Shown here in pieces: positions 1 to 8,587 of a stretch of DNA of 64,000 nt. This DNA comes from JALZUR01 sp965205365 (GTDB taxonomy: Bacteria > Bdellovibrionota > Bdellovibrionia > Bdellovibrionales > UBA1609): positions 434,001 to 498,000 of the forward strand of contig CBDBGT010000013.1 in assembly GCA_965205365.1 (NCBI GenBank), written 5' to 3'. Each line of letters starts with the position of its first letter. Positions within the stretch are counted from its first letter, which is position 1. Both the position numbers and the translations under genes were made by a program. Below the pieces are notes generated by a model, which worked only from the letters and a program-made list of their open reading frames with translations, was not told where the DNA came from and made no database searches.

Positions 1-374
1 ATTGACCCTACAATACCGCTGCCCTCAGCTTGTGCTTTAACAAGTTCTAGAGTCCAACGATCAAACCCTTCTGGAGGATTACTGCATACAAGAGCTACAA
101 TGTTTGATTTAACCCTTTCATCAAACACCTTTGGTTGCCCAGGTCTTGGGTCATCTTTTAAACTACGATCTAAACCTAAATTAGCGTAGTTACTGCACGT
201 ATTTGTTACTGTTCTTGTCGTAATGTTGAGCACGTTTGCCACGTCACTTCGAGTCTGCCCATTGTTGCGTAAAATAAGCGTCATAGCTCTAATAACTTCG
301 TGTCCTGGGGCGCCTGATCGAACATGTTTTTTTAACTTAAGTAGATCCTCATCCTTGAGAAAAAATATTTCCAT
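1..374 (-). CDS. IS630-family transposase, N-terminal part (runs off window)
   Basis: Read on the minus strand from the ATG at 374, this open frame gives a helix-turn-helix N-terminus followed by the linker typical of IS630/Tc1-mariner-type transposases. Visible features are a DVANVLNITTRTVTN helix-turn-helix, then LGLDRSLKDDPRPGQPK, then CSNPPEGFDRWTLELV. The catalytic DDE part lies beyond the left edge. No frame disruption is seen in the 124 codons present. The element probably truncates the 5' end of the adhesin gene to its right, because that gene lacks a signal sequence. Whether the complete transposase is functional cannot be judged from here. Confidence 0.85.
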   Translation of the reverse strand, partial: MEIFFLKDEDLLKLKKHVRSGAPGHEVIRAMTLILRNNGQTRSDVANVLNITTRTVTNTCSNYANLGLDRSLKDDPRPGQPKVFDERVKSNIVALVCSNPPEGFDRWTLELVKAQAEGSGIVGS

Positions 375-385
375 GTTGACAGTAT

Positions 386-631
386 ATGCTTAAAATACTT
401 TTTTTCTATGACTCATGGGGGAAAAGATTAAATGGTCAGTGTACTAGTATAAAAATATTGTACAAATATGACTCTGTTTTAGAGTCATATATGCTTATTG
501 ATAATGTGCAAGCTAAAGGAACTGAAGTAAAAATTTCTATTACAAGCCCTATGGATGGAACCTATATTAACCTTAGTAACCAAAGTGCTTTTAGAGTTTC
601 TGGAACATGTTCTGGGGGGGGGGGGGGCTGA
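386..631 (+). pseudogene. 5' fragment of Ig-repeat/BspA-type surface adhesin
   Basis: From about position 527 the frame reads ISITSPMDGTYINLSNQ and then SAFRVSGTCS. This matches the start of each Ig-like repeat in the large reading frame at 2145-4345. It then enters a run of 14 G and stops two codons later inside the IS4-type element. The residues before 527 do not look like a signal peptide, so the true N-terminus appears to be missing, probably removed by the IS630 element upstream. I read this as the left half of an adhesin gene split by the IS insertion. The exact left boundary is unclear. Confidence 0.65.
614..627. repeat. poly-G tract, 14 nt, left of IS4-type element
   Basis: Fourteen consecutive G lie directly against the left terminal inverted repeat of the IS4-type element. 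In paralogous repeats of the same adhesin the corresponding position reads GAAAATGGTGAA, so the tract replaces normal coding sequence. Confidence 0.9.
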
Positions 632-2118
632 CTTTTACCCACAAATATTTGGTCTAGTCTAGTAAATTTTTGGATCTAAATACCCTAGACTTTAGGTTTA
701 ACAATTTAACCTAAGGCATATTAGTGGATATCTCATCAGAATTTAAAAATGCACAGCTAGGAGACAAGAGACTTAACTCTCGACTAGAGACTCTAGCAAG
801 AACTTTCGAAAAAAATCATGGTCAATCTATAAACTTCTCCTGCCAAGATTGGAAGTCTTCAAAGGCTGCTTATAGATTTTTTGATAATGATCGCTTTGAT
901 GAGACTGATATAATTAAACCACATATCTCACAAACATTTCAAAGAATGGAAGCTATTAATGATAAAGAAAAGGTTTTAATTTCTCATGATTCAAGTGAGG
1001 TAGTTCTTCCAGGAACAAAACTTATCCAAGGTGGCGGTTTTATAGGTTCCTTTAAACACCCAGCTAGCGGCAAAGAGCTGACAACAAAAGGCATGATGAT
1101 GCATTCCTCCTTAGCCCTTTCTAGTACTGGAGTACCATTGGGATTAGTGGCACAAAAAGTCTGGACAAGGGATATTAAAAATAAACGAACGATTAGAAAT
1201 GCCGGTAAAAACTTTTCACGCGTCCCTGTGGAAGAAAAAGAAAGTTTTAAGTGGATTGAAGGCGTTAACAGCGTAGCTGCTGAATTTCCACCAGAACGGT
1301 TAGTTCATCTCTGTGACAGGGATGCTGACATGTATGAATTATTTTTCAATTGCATTAGTTTAAGTACTAATTTTGTAATTAGAGCAGTTCATCAAAGGTC
1401 GACGGTGAGAGGAAAGGTAAAAGTTTTTGATCGCGTTTCAAGAACAGCTCCATGTGGAGAATATAAGTTACATTTGCCAAAAACTCATAAAAGAAAATCC
1501 AGAATCACAAAAATAAAAGTTCGATACTATAAAGTAAAGATTTTGCCACCAATAGATAAGAGAAAAGAATACCCTCCAATTGAATTATACGTTGTTTCAG
1601 CAAAAGAGCATAGCTCGATGACCGATAGAGTGGATTGGAAACTCTTAACTAACCTGCCTGTTGATTGTTTTGAGGAAGCTTTGGAAAAAATTAACTGGTA
1701 TAAAGAAAGATGGAATATTGAAGTTTTTTTTAAAACATTAAAATCAGGATTTAGCATTGAGAGAAGTCGGCTACAGCATATTGATAGATTAAAAAAATTT
1801 GTAAGCTTCACAAGTGTATTAGCATGGAAAGTATTTTGGCTATCAAAAGTTTCAAGAGAAGCCCCCAATAGTAAGTCTGACCTTTGCTTTACAAAAGAAC
1901 AGCGAGCCATACTTATAAAATTTGAAAGAAATGCAGGACGGTTAAAATTGAAAATGAGGAGCAATAGTAATGATTTTGTTATTGCCTTTGCTCGGCTCGG
2001 TGGCTATTTGGCGAGAAATTCTGATCCACCACCAGGCCCACTGGTGCTTTGGAGGGCCATGGCGAGGCTTAGTGATATTCAGATTGGAGTGACTATGTAA
2101 TTTGTGGGTAAAAGTCAG
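628..2118 (+). mobile_element. IS4-family insertion sequence, intact copy
   Basis: The ends are the 19-bp inverted repeats CTGACTTTTACCCACAAAT (628-646) and its exact reverse complement (2100-2118). One transposase frame fills the interior. The element sits within an adhesin gene and is bounded on both sides by poly-G runs instead of an ordinary short target duplication. A decayed second copy with the same ends lies at 4482-5609. Confidence 0.9.
724..2100 (+). CDS. IS4-family transposase (DDE)
   Basis: 458 residues starting at a GTG preceded by CTAAGG. The N-terminus (EFKNAQLGDKRLNSRL, then CQDWKSSKAAYRFFDND) is the DNA-binding region seen in Tn5/IS4-type transposases. Later it shows HDSSEV and a CDRDADMYELFFN block carrying acidic catalytic residues, and the C-terminal YKERWNIEVFFKTLKSGFSIE, which is the Y-(2)-R-(3)-E-(6)-K signature of IS4 enzymes. 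The frame is uninterrupted and reaches the right inverted repeat, so the copy may be active. Its product acts on the CTGACTTTTACCC ends and could also mobilise the decayed copy at 4482-5609. Confidence 0.93.
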   Translation: MDISSEFKNAQLGDKRLNSRLETLARTFEKNHGQSINFSCQDWKSSKAAYRFFDNDRFDETDIIKPHISQTFQRMEAINDKEKVLISHDSSEVVLPGTKLIQGGGFIGSFKHPASGKELTTKGMMMHSSLALSSTGVPLGLVAQKVWTRDIKNKRTIRNAGKNFSRVPVEEKESFKWIEGVNSVAAEFPPERLVHLCDRDADMYELFFNCISLSTNFVIRAVHQRSTVRGKVKVFDRVSRTAPCGEYKLHLPKTHKRKSRITKIKVRYYKVKILPPIDKRKEYPPIELYVVSAKEHSSMTDRVDWKLLTNLPVDCFEEALEKINWYKERWNIEVFFKTLKSGFSIERSRLQHIDRLKKFVSFTSVLAWKVFWLSKVSREAPNSKSDLCFTKEQRAILIKFERNAGRLKLKMRSNSNDFVIAFARLGGYLARNSDPPPGPLVLWRAMARLSDIQIGVTM

Positions 2119-2144
2119 GGGGGGGGGGGGGGGGGGGGGGGGGG
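2119..2144. repeat. poly-G tract, 26 nt, right of IS4-type element
   Basis: Twenty-six G follow the right inverted repeat (27 if the last G of the repeat is counted). The adhesin reading frame resumes directly after it with VVIFSHGTS. A homopolymer this long is expected to be unstable in replication and also error-prone in sequencing. Confidence 0.85.
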
Positions 2145-2314
2145 TAGTTATATTCTCACATGGGACAAGTTTAATTACTTGTTCTAACACAAGCTTTAGC
2201 GGTGATATTGATTTTTCAAGCTTAAATGATGGCACAGTTTCACTCACTGCTACTATAACAAGTGCTAGTGGAAATTCTAAAACTTCAAACCCACTTAATT
2301 TAGTTAAAAACACA

Positions 2315-3146
2315 GGGCTTCCAGCAATTAACATAACAAGCCCCATAAGTGGAACTTACATTAACCTTAGTAATGAAAGTGCTTTTAGTGTATCTGGAAC
2401 ATGTTCTGAAAATGGTGAACTTATTACGTTTTCACATGGTGCAAGCTCAATCACCTGTTCTAACACAAGCTTTAGCGGTGATATTGATTTTTCAAGCTTA
2501 ACTCATGGCACAGTTGCACTTACCGCTACTATAACAAGTGCTAGTGGAAATTCTAAAACTTCAAACCCACTTAACTTAGTTAAAAACACAGAGCTTCCAA
2601 CAATTAACATAACAAGCCCTATAGGTGGAACCTATATTAACCTTAACAACCAAAATGCTTTTAGGGTTTCTGGAACATGTTCTGAAAATGGTGAAACCAT
2701 TATGTTCTCACAGGGCACAGGCTCAACCACCTGTTTAAACCAAAGCTTTAGTGGTGATATTGATTTTTCAAGCTTAAATGATGGCACAGTTTCACTCACT
2801 GCTACTATAACAAGTTCTAGTGGAAACTCTAAAACTTCAAACCCACTTAATTTAGTTAAAAACACAGAGCTTCCAACAATTTCTATTACAAACCCTACAA
2901 GCGGAACTTACATTAACCTTAACAACCAAAATGCTTTTAGGGTTTCTGGAACATGTTCTGAAAATGGTGAAACCATTATGTTCTCACAGGGCACAGGCTC
3001 AACCACCTGTTTAAACCAAAGCTTTAGTGGTGATATTGATTTTTCAAGCTTAAATGATGGTACAATTTCACTCACTGCTACTATAACAAGTTCTAGTGGA
3101 AACTCTAAAACCTCAAGTGGTTTAAATCTAATAAAAGACATTAAAC
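2315..3146 (+). repeat. tandem 276-bp Ig-like repeats
   Basis: Successive units start near 2315, 2591 and 2867, an exact 276-bp spacing (92 codons). The last two units are almost identical at the nucleotide level, including the block encoding NQNAFRVSGTCSENGETIMF. This suggests recent duplication or gene conversion inside the adhesin. Confidence 0.85.
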
Positions 3147-3829
3147 CACCTACTATTAGTATTGGAGACCCTTCCATTACAACAATAAGTAGTTCAAACC
3201 CTGTGGACTTTCCTATAACTGTAAGCCAAAGTCCTAGTAGTATAAATCTACAAAACAGTAGTGTCAGCCTTATTGGAACTATTACAAACTGTATAGTTTC
3301 AGTAACAAACGGAACAACTATTAATCCAAGTGTTAGAGTTTCAAACTGCAGTGCTGAAACTGGAAATATTCAAATTAGAATTGCTTCTGGTGTTGCACAA
3401 GATGTAGCTGGAAATTTCTCTAATGTATCTAATTTAAGCACTGCTGTTGCTGTGCAAAATTTTTCAGGAACTCCTTTTAAAGCTAAATTTAGCATTAATA
3501 GCAGTGATTTAAATTTAAACCTTAATTTAAGTTCTTCTTATACATATAATTTTATAGTTCATTGGGGTGATGGGAATTCAGGAATTGTTACTTCATCAAG
3601 TGACTCAGATAAAAATCATACTTACTCATCTGAAGGAGTTTATACAGTTACAGTCACTGGACGCTGCCCATATCTTAATTTTAAAGGCAACCTTCAAATA
3701 ATTGAAGTGACAGAACTAGGAGACACAGGGTGGAAAAGCTTTAATCAAATGTTTTATGACGCAAACAACTTAATCCTTGTTAATGGTGGTGTAACTACTC
3801 ATGTTACTAATATGGACTCTATGTTTCGA

Positions 3830-4204
3830 TCTGCAACTGCAGCAAACCCTGACACCTCTAACTGGGACACTTCTAACGTTACTTATATGCACTATATGTT
3901 TCGATCTGCAACTGCAGCAAACCCTGACACCTCTAACTGGGACACTTCTAATGTTACTCATATGCAATCTATGTTTCATTCTGCAGCTGCAGCAAACCCT
4001 GACACCTCTAACTGGGACACTTCTAACGTTACTTCTATGAACTCTATGTTTTCTTCTGCAACTGCAGCAAACCCTGACACCTCTAACTGGGACACTTCTA
4101 ACGTTACTTCTATGAACTCTATGTTTTCTTCTGCAACTGCAGCAAACCCTGACACCTCTAACTGGGACACTTCTAACGTTACTTCTATGGACTCTATGTT
4201 TTCT
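3830..4204 (+). repeat. five tandem 75-bp BspA-type units
   Basis: Units begin at 3830, 3905, 3980, 4055 and 4130, each exactly 75 bp (25 residues: SATAANPDTSNWDTSNVTxM plus five variable residues). A degenerate sixth unit follows at 4205. The fourth and fifth units differ at one base in their final codons. Such arrays change copy number by slipped-strand or homologous events. Confidence 0.92.
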
Positions 4205-4481
4205 TCTGCAGCTTCTTTTGATCAAGACATTAGTTCATGGGACACTTCTAACGTTATCGTTTGTAATAGTTTTTCAGCTAATACTTTAGCTTCTTGGACT
4301 CGTGCTGAAAAACCTACTTTTACACACTGTTCCCCTGGATATTAATCCTATAAAATAAACTATGCTCTTAAGAGATTGGAAACCTGCTATGAACAGGTTT
4401 GCCATTGAATAGTAAGGGCTTACGTTTAGGGAGGCCCCTTATAAACTTTCTACACAAGAATTCATAGGGGTCTGTTTTAGC

Positions 4482-5609
4482 CTGACTTTTACCCACAAAT
4501 AGGTCTAGGTTTTATAATTTTAAAATCAAAATAATATTAAACTCCAAATTGATTTTAAGAATTGGAGTTTTTGTGAATATTAAAAATGAATTTAAAAATC
4601 CTCAACTTGGTGATAAAGGACTTAACCACAGACTTGAATACCTTGCTGAGGCTTTCAGTAAAAATAATGGTGAGTCTATCTCTTTTTCATGCCAAGATTG
4701 GAAATCTTCTAAGGCGGCTTATAGATTCTTTGATAATGACAACTTTCAGGCTGAAGAAATTCTCAAACCTCACATAAAACAAACGCTCAACAGAATGAAT
4801 GCTCTAGATGAAAATGATATGTCTTTAATTTTACATGACTCAAGTGAAATAACTTTCTCAAAAAATAAAGTCTTTCAAGGCAACGCAGGATACTTAGGGT
4901 CCTACATAGATCATCGAAATGGTAAAGAGTACGATACACCAGGTTTAATGATACATTCATCTCTTGCTCTATGAAGTAAAAGGGGAGTTCCTTTAGGTTT
5001 AGTGAATGAAAAAATGTGGTCTCGTGATTCTAAAAACAGAAGAAAAATAAGAAAAGCTGAAAAGCAAGTGCACATTTGTGACCGAGGTGCGGATATGTAT
5101 GAGTTATTTTTTAATTGTATCAGTTTTGGTACAAACTTTTTAATTCGTGGAGTTCATGATAGGTGTACATCAAGGAAGAGAAAGTGAACTGGTATAAACT
5201 TCGTTGGAATATAGAAGTGTATTTTAAGACGTTAAAATCAGGTTTTAGTGTAGAGAAAAGTCGTTTAAGGAGTTTAGAGAGGATCAAAAAGTATGTAGCG
5301 TTTACGAGTGTTTTAGCTTGGCGAATATTTTGGATTTCAAAGATTTCTAGAGTTGATTGCGAAGTAAATGCAGATCACTGTTTTACAAAAGAGGAACAAG
5401 TTTTGTTATCAAAATTAGAAGAGCAGTCAGGCAGGTTATTAGGAGCAAATGATAGCTTGGCAAAATTTGTAAAATCGTTTGCAAGACTAGGAGGTTATTT
5501 AGCAAGGAACTCTGACCCACCTCCAGGCCAACAAGTTCTGTGGAGGGCGATGATAAAATTTAATGATATTAAAACAGGTAATAACTTATGATTTGTGGGT
5601 AAAAGTCAG
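4482..5609 (+). mobile_element. IS4-family insertion sequence, decayed copy
   Basis: It has the same 19-bp ends as the element at 628-2118 (left 4482-4500, right 5591-5609). It is about 360 bp shorter and its transposase is broken. No poly-G tract flanks it. The two copies are clearly related but diverged throughout, so this is an older insertion and not a recent daughter. Confidence 0.9.
4573..5591 (+). pseudogene. decayed IS4-family transposase
   Basis: Counterpart of the transposase at 724-2100, starting at the equivalent GTG. The first part (EFKNPQLGDKGLNHRLEYL, then CQDWKSSKAAYRFFDND) is followed by an in-frame TGA at about 4972. Further on, two stretches are deleted: one before the CDRGADMYELFFN block and one between GVHDRC and the NWYKLRWNIEVYFKTLKSG signature. 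The remaining frames are disconnected, so no functional enzyme can be made. Confidence 0.9.
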
Positions 5610-5935
5610 GGCTGATGAAGCGCTTACGGTAATGACAGGAGGTCCACAAATAAAAACCTCAAAAGTGAGGCTCTCTGCTGGGTTAATAAGTATTTTTAGG
5701 TGCGGACTGCGGACCCAAATTTTAGAGGTGTGACTAAAGAAACACTGCGCCTAAGCCCGCCGCATAGGGAAAGATCGCCGGAAGTACCTTTTTGCATATC
5801 AGGGAAGGGAAAAGCAAAAAGCCACGCCCATAGTTAAATGAGTGCGTGGCTTATGGGTCAATTCCTGCGATCTTATATAAAAGACTAAGAGATTTTGTTC
5901 GCCGTGTCCGCAACAATTATGTTCGCGAACATTTT
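5610..5935. other. non-coding junction between IS4 remnant and Fic gene
   Basis: I see no gene in these 326 bases. They hold the terminator of the Fic gene (see 5815-5850) and a perfect 14-bp palindrome, ATGTTCGCGAACAT (5919-5932), just past the Fic stop codon. Base composition is richer in G+C than the IS4 region, so the foreign segment carrying Fic appears to begin here. Confidence 0.6.
5815..5850 (-). terminator. intrinsic terminator of the XRE-Fic operon
   Basis: On the minus strand the stem GCCACGC...GCGTGGC (5844-5850 with 5821-5827, 16-nt loop) is followed by TTTTTGC. It lies about 85 bp beyond the Fic stop codon in the correct orientation. Confidence 0.7.
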
Positions 5936-7438
5936 TTATGTTTGAAACACTTCTGCAAACTTGTTTTCGAACACCTGAACCTCATCGTCAGTCAGGGCAG
6001 CAAACTCTTTATCAAGCGCACGCTTGGAAAGCTTACCATCGTTTTGATGTAAGAAGCGTATCAAGAGATCTGCAGTGCGGTCAGGCATATCAATATAATT
6101 ATTAACAAAGGCCTTCATTTCATCATAGCGTTGCAGATACTTTACCTCATCAGGCAGTGCTTTGGTGATGGTCTCATGCACACATTCATAGAAGAACTCC
6201 GCTTGTGCTGTCGCGTCAAAGAAGCGGTAGAGATCAATCGTTTCATTAAGGACTTCGACATTGCCTTTATCAGTCGCACGCCATTCAACAAAAGAGAGGC
6301 GTGGTTTTGAGTACGCCTCCAGTGCCGTTACATAGTCGGTGATGCGCTTTAAGATTACGGATGACACGGGGAACACCAATCCTTTGGGTGTAAAGCCTGT
6401 CTCAATGAGTACATGGTGTAGAAAATATCTGTGCAAACGACCATTACCATCTTCAAACGGATGGATGAAAACAAAGCCAAATGCAATGAGTGTTGCTGCT
6501 AATACAGGAGGGAAATCACTATCTTTTAAAAGTGCCGCTGTTTCAATTAACCCCTCCATCAGCGCATCGAGGTCTTCATGTTTTGCAGAAATGTGGCTAG
6601 GGATCGGCATGTTAGTAGAGCGATCATGACTGCCGATAAACCCGCCTTCATCACGGTATCCCATATGAATAAAACGACTATCAACGATCACTTCTTTTTG
6701 CAATCGCTCCAGCTCAGCTTTAGACAAGGGAGTTTTACCTGCTTGCCCAATAATCCGCCCCCAACGCTCTGCACGGTTGTGTGGCGGTGTTTCGCCCTCA
6801 ATAGCATAAGATGCCTTGGAATCCTCTAGCAATAGGAACGAGGCAGCACGCATCAGTACATCTGGGTGGATTGCACCAACACTTTCCAACGCTTCTTTAG
6901 AAAGGTCTTGGTCGATTAATGCATCAAGTTTTTCTGTGCGCCTGATAAGTGGGCAGAAGTTTTTAACGCCTGGAAGATTGTTATTTATACGATGTCTTTT
7001 GGATGGGCGAACTGGTCCAGCGTATTGGATTTTTGGATCAACAAGATCAACATAGCCACGCTGGCTTATATCAGAGACGTCCAGCGTATAATCGGTCAAG
7101 TATTCAAACAAAAACCATATTCGCCTTGCGTAGCTACCAGCAGGTTCATTTTGGATAATTTTTTCAATTTCAGCTTTTGATGTTTCTTGAAACAGCACAC
7201 TTAAAATGGAAAGATCAATACCTTCATAGCGAAGCGCAAATATTAAGTGACCATACAAGCTATTTTCTGGTGCATGTCGTGGTGTAAAAACCCGCCAGTT
7301 ATCTGTTTCATATTTAGTATGTTTTTTACCGATTGCTGATAGTACGGCAGGCACAGGAACGCCAAGCTCATAATTATTAATGAGGTAGGCATAGCCCGCT
7401 AAACGAGCATCAGTTTCCGGTAAAGCTCTTGTTATCAT
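5936..7438 (-). CDS. Fic-family AMP-transferase with built-in inhibitory motif
   Basis: Fic proteins usually transfer AMP from ATP to hydroxyl groups of target proteins. The active-site motif HPFEDGNGRLHR (about residues 325-336) is the canonical HPFx(D/E)GNGRxxR with its catalytic His. About 115 residues earlier SYAIEG fits the (S/T)xxxE(G/N) inhibitory helix, which places this among Fic proteins with an N-terminal self-inhibition element. The reading frame is open back to 7519, but I prefer the ATG at 7438 (500 residues) because three regulatory-looking repeats occupy 7454-7518. It follows the XRE gene and ends at a terminator. Base composition is higher in G+C than in neighbouring genes, suggesting transfer. 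It could be a toxin, a phage-defence effector or a host-directed effector. The target is unknown. Confidence 0.88.
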   Translation of the reverse strand: MITRALPETDARLAGYAYLINNYELGVPVPAVLSAIGKKHTKYETDNWRVFTPRHAPENSLYGHLIFALRYEGIDLSILSVLFQETSKAEIEKIIQNEPAGSYARRIWFLFEYLTDYTLDVSDISQRGYVDLVDPKIQYAGPVRPSKRHRINNNLPGVKNFCPLIRRTEKLDALIDQDLSKEALESVGAIHPDVLMRAASFLLLEDSKASYAIEGETPPHNRAERWGRIIGQAGKTPLSKAELERLQKEVIVDSRFIHMGYRDEGGFIGSHDRSTNMPIPSHISAKHEDLDALMEGLIETAALLKDSDFPPVLAATLIAFGFVFIHPFEDGNGRLHRYFLHHVLIETGFTPKGLVFPVSSVILKRITDYVTALEAYSKPRLSFVEWRATDKGNVEVLNETIDLYRFFDATAQAEFFYECVHETITKALPDEVKYLQRYDEMKAFVNNYIDMPDRTADLLIRFLHQNDGKLSKRALDKEFAALTDDEVQVFENKFAEVFQT

Positions 7439-7453
7439 GTGAACAGTATTCCA

Positions 7454-7518
7454 TGAAAAACGTGCGCAGTCCATGAAAAACGTGCGCAAATCACCTCGTT
7501 TTGTGAAAAATATGCGCA
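7454..7518. promoter_or_regulatory. three phased repeats between XRE and Fic genes
   Basis: TGAAAAACGTGCGCA occurs at 7454-7468 and 7474-7488, and the variant TGAAAAATATGCGCA at 7504-7518. Start-to-start distances are 20 and 30 bp, whole multiples of about ten, so all three face the same side of the helix. This looks like an operator array just upstream of the Fic start. The binding factor, perhaps the neighbouring XRE protein, is inference. Confidence 0.6.
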
Positions 7519-7523
7519 AGTTG

Positions 7524-7877
7524 TTATTTTTTAGCTACACGTTGTTTGGGGATGGTGAGACCTATATCTTGCAATTTACGGCCTAGCGTATCATCTCTAG
7601 CCAAAAGTAATAAGTCCTCTTCTAACTTAAGGCAAAAGAGAACACTAGCATAAGCACCAAAGGTTACACCGCTATCGCCATTTTCAATTTTACGCAAAGT
7701 TGTTCGTGTCATTCCAGCACGCTCTGCTAACATGCTTGCTGTGATTTTACGGCGCAAACGTGCCAGTTTAATATTCTCACCAACAAGTGGTAATAATTTT
7801 TCAAGGGTTGGAGATAATGTTGCTGTTTTTCTACCCATCTTCGCGCTTTCAATGGTTATTAAAATGTCCAAAAACAT
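7524..7877 (-). CDS. XRE-family regulator, HipB-like
   Basis: A helix-turn-helix (LARLRRKITASMLAERAGMTRTTLRKIENGD, about residues 38-68) is followed by a tail ending DDTLGRKLQDIGLTIPKQR. This tail is characteristic of the XRE proteins usually encoded before HipA-family kinases. Here the partner gene encodes Fic instead. The start could be the ATG at 7877 or the internal ATG at 7838 (MGRKTATLSP). A TATAAT box at 7893-7898 lies between the arms of an inverted repeat upstream, fitting autorepression. Likely role: DNA-binding antitoxin or repressor of the XRE-Fic operon. That pairing is inferred from layout only. Confidence 0.85.
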   Translation of the reverse strand: MFLDILITIESAKMGRKTATLSPTLEKLLPLVGENIKLARLRRKITASMLAERAGMTRTTLRKIENGDSGVTFGAYASVLFCLKLEEDLLLLARDDTLGRKLQDIGLTIPKQRVAKK

Positions 7878-7879
7878 AG

Positions 7880-7907
7880 GTTAATGCAAACTATTATATA
7901 CATTAAC
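7880..7907 (-). promoter_or_regulatory. autoregulatory promoter/operator of the XRE gene
   Basis: The inverted repeat GTTAATG (7880-7886) / CATTAAC (7901-7907) encloses a minus-strand TATAAT (7898-7893). The -35 region (TTATCC, 17 bp further) is weak. A repressor bound to the two arms would cover the -10 element. Confidence 0.55.
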
Positions 7908-7911
7908 TAAC

Positions 7912-8127
7912 TTAAGGATAAGTATAAGATGCTTTATATTTTTTGTTTATTCCAGCCTCATACGCTTCCTGTAAAGCATCTTTCAAAGACCAGACGGCCA
8001 CATGGTGGAAATCAATACTGTCGCTGTTTCTGGTCTCCAGCGTGGCGATGCTCAAATGTTTCTTGGCAATGACAGGAAGTCCATAAAATTTAGAATCAGG
8101 CTGCCTAATTAATAGAGTTCGGTTCAA
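7912..8127 (-). CDS. small protein resembling plasmid/ICE DUF6900-type proteins
   Basis: 71 residues. The segment IAKKHLSIATLETRNSDS followed by IDFHHVAVWSLKDALQEAYEAG resembles small proteins common on plasmids and integrative elements (the DUF6900 type, from memory). Function is unknown. The first 20 residues do not resemble that family, so the N-terminus may be a fusion created by a rearrangement at about 8065, where an AATGACAGGAAGTCC junction-like sequence lies. G+C content again resembles the Fic segment, so the transferred piece probably extends from about 5610 to 8127. Confidence 0.45.
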   Translation of the reverse strand: MNRTLLIRQPDSKFYGLPVIAKKHLSIATLETRNSDSIDFHHVAVWSLKDALQEAYEAGINKKYKASYTYP

Positions 8128-8587
8128 GTTAGTATTTATTTATTTTTAAAACTCCTCCAGTAATACCAAGTCCAGCTCCTCCTCCTTGTATTCCTCCAAT
8201 CATACATAGTCTCTTCTTAGAATTAGAATAAAACAAGCCTAGCTTCGCTCCTACTCCAACCTCTGCTTCAAGTTTAACTCCTGAATACTCACCAACAAGA
8301 GAATCTCCATCCGTAAAAGGGCAAGATATAAAAAAGTTTTGGAATCCAGCTAAACGTAGAGAAACCCCTCTACTTCTCAATTGTATTGTGTATCCAGAGT
8401 TATTACCCCAGTTATCCCAACAGTTGGCCTTAAGCTCATCAATAATTCCAAGTCCAGAATTATTTGTATATGGTTTTGGTGCGCAAATTAATGTTGCGGC
8501 AAAAGTAGACATTGGACTTCCCCAAATATAGTAGACAGATTAGGAAGTTCCTATGTAGCCCTAAAAGAGGCTGAAAGGGATGAGAAA

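Larger units (their letters stand above)
2145..4345 (+). pseudogene. 3' part of secreted adhesin with Ig-like, PKD-like and BspA (DUF285) repeats
   Basis: The frame is open from 2102 through the poly-G run to the stop at 4345, but recognisable protein starts at 2145. In order it holds about three and a half Ig-like repeats of 92 residues (2145-3146), a spacer with GVAQDVAGNFS, a PKD-like segment (VHWGDGNSG...HTYSSEGVYTVTVTG, about 3550-3660), and DUF285/BspA-type repeats with the DTSNWDTSNVTxM motif (about 3780-4250). The protein would be a cell-surface or secreted adhesin. Without its N-terminus and signal peptide it is probably not exported, hence the pseudogene call. A weak hairpin (AACCTG/CAGGTT, 4381-4398) follows the stop but lacks a T-run. 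Confidence 0.75.

Noticed and set aside
1527..2346. Minus-strand open frames in the IS4 transposase and adhesin
   Set aside because: They are antisense to well-supported genes, with no ribosome sites or recognisable domains.
3830..4204. Direct repeats as a CRISPR array
   Set aside because: Units are contiguous, without unique spacers, and in frame within a protein gene. No other array was seen near the cas1 stump either.
3770..4225. Long minus-strand and alternative-frame open frames across the 75-bp repeats
   Set aside because: They are shadows of the periodic BspA coding sequence; a 75-bp unit keeps every stop-free frame open.
5919..5932. ATGTTCGCGAACAT as a LexA or other operator
   Set aside because: It lies downstream of the Fic stop, not near a promoter, and occurs once. 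Only the palindrome itself can be stated.
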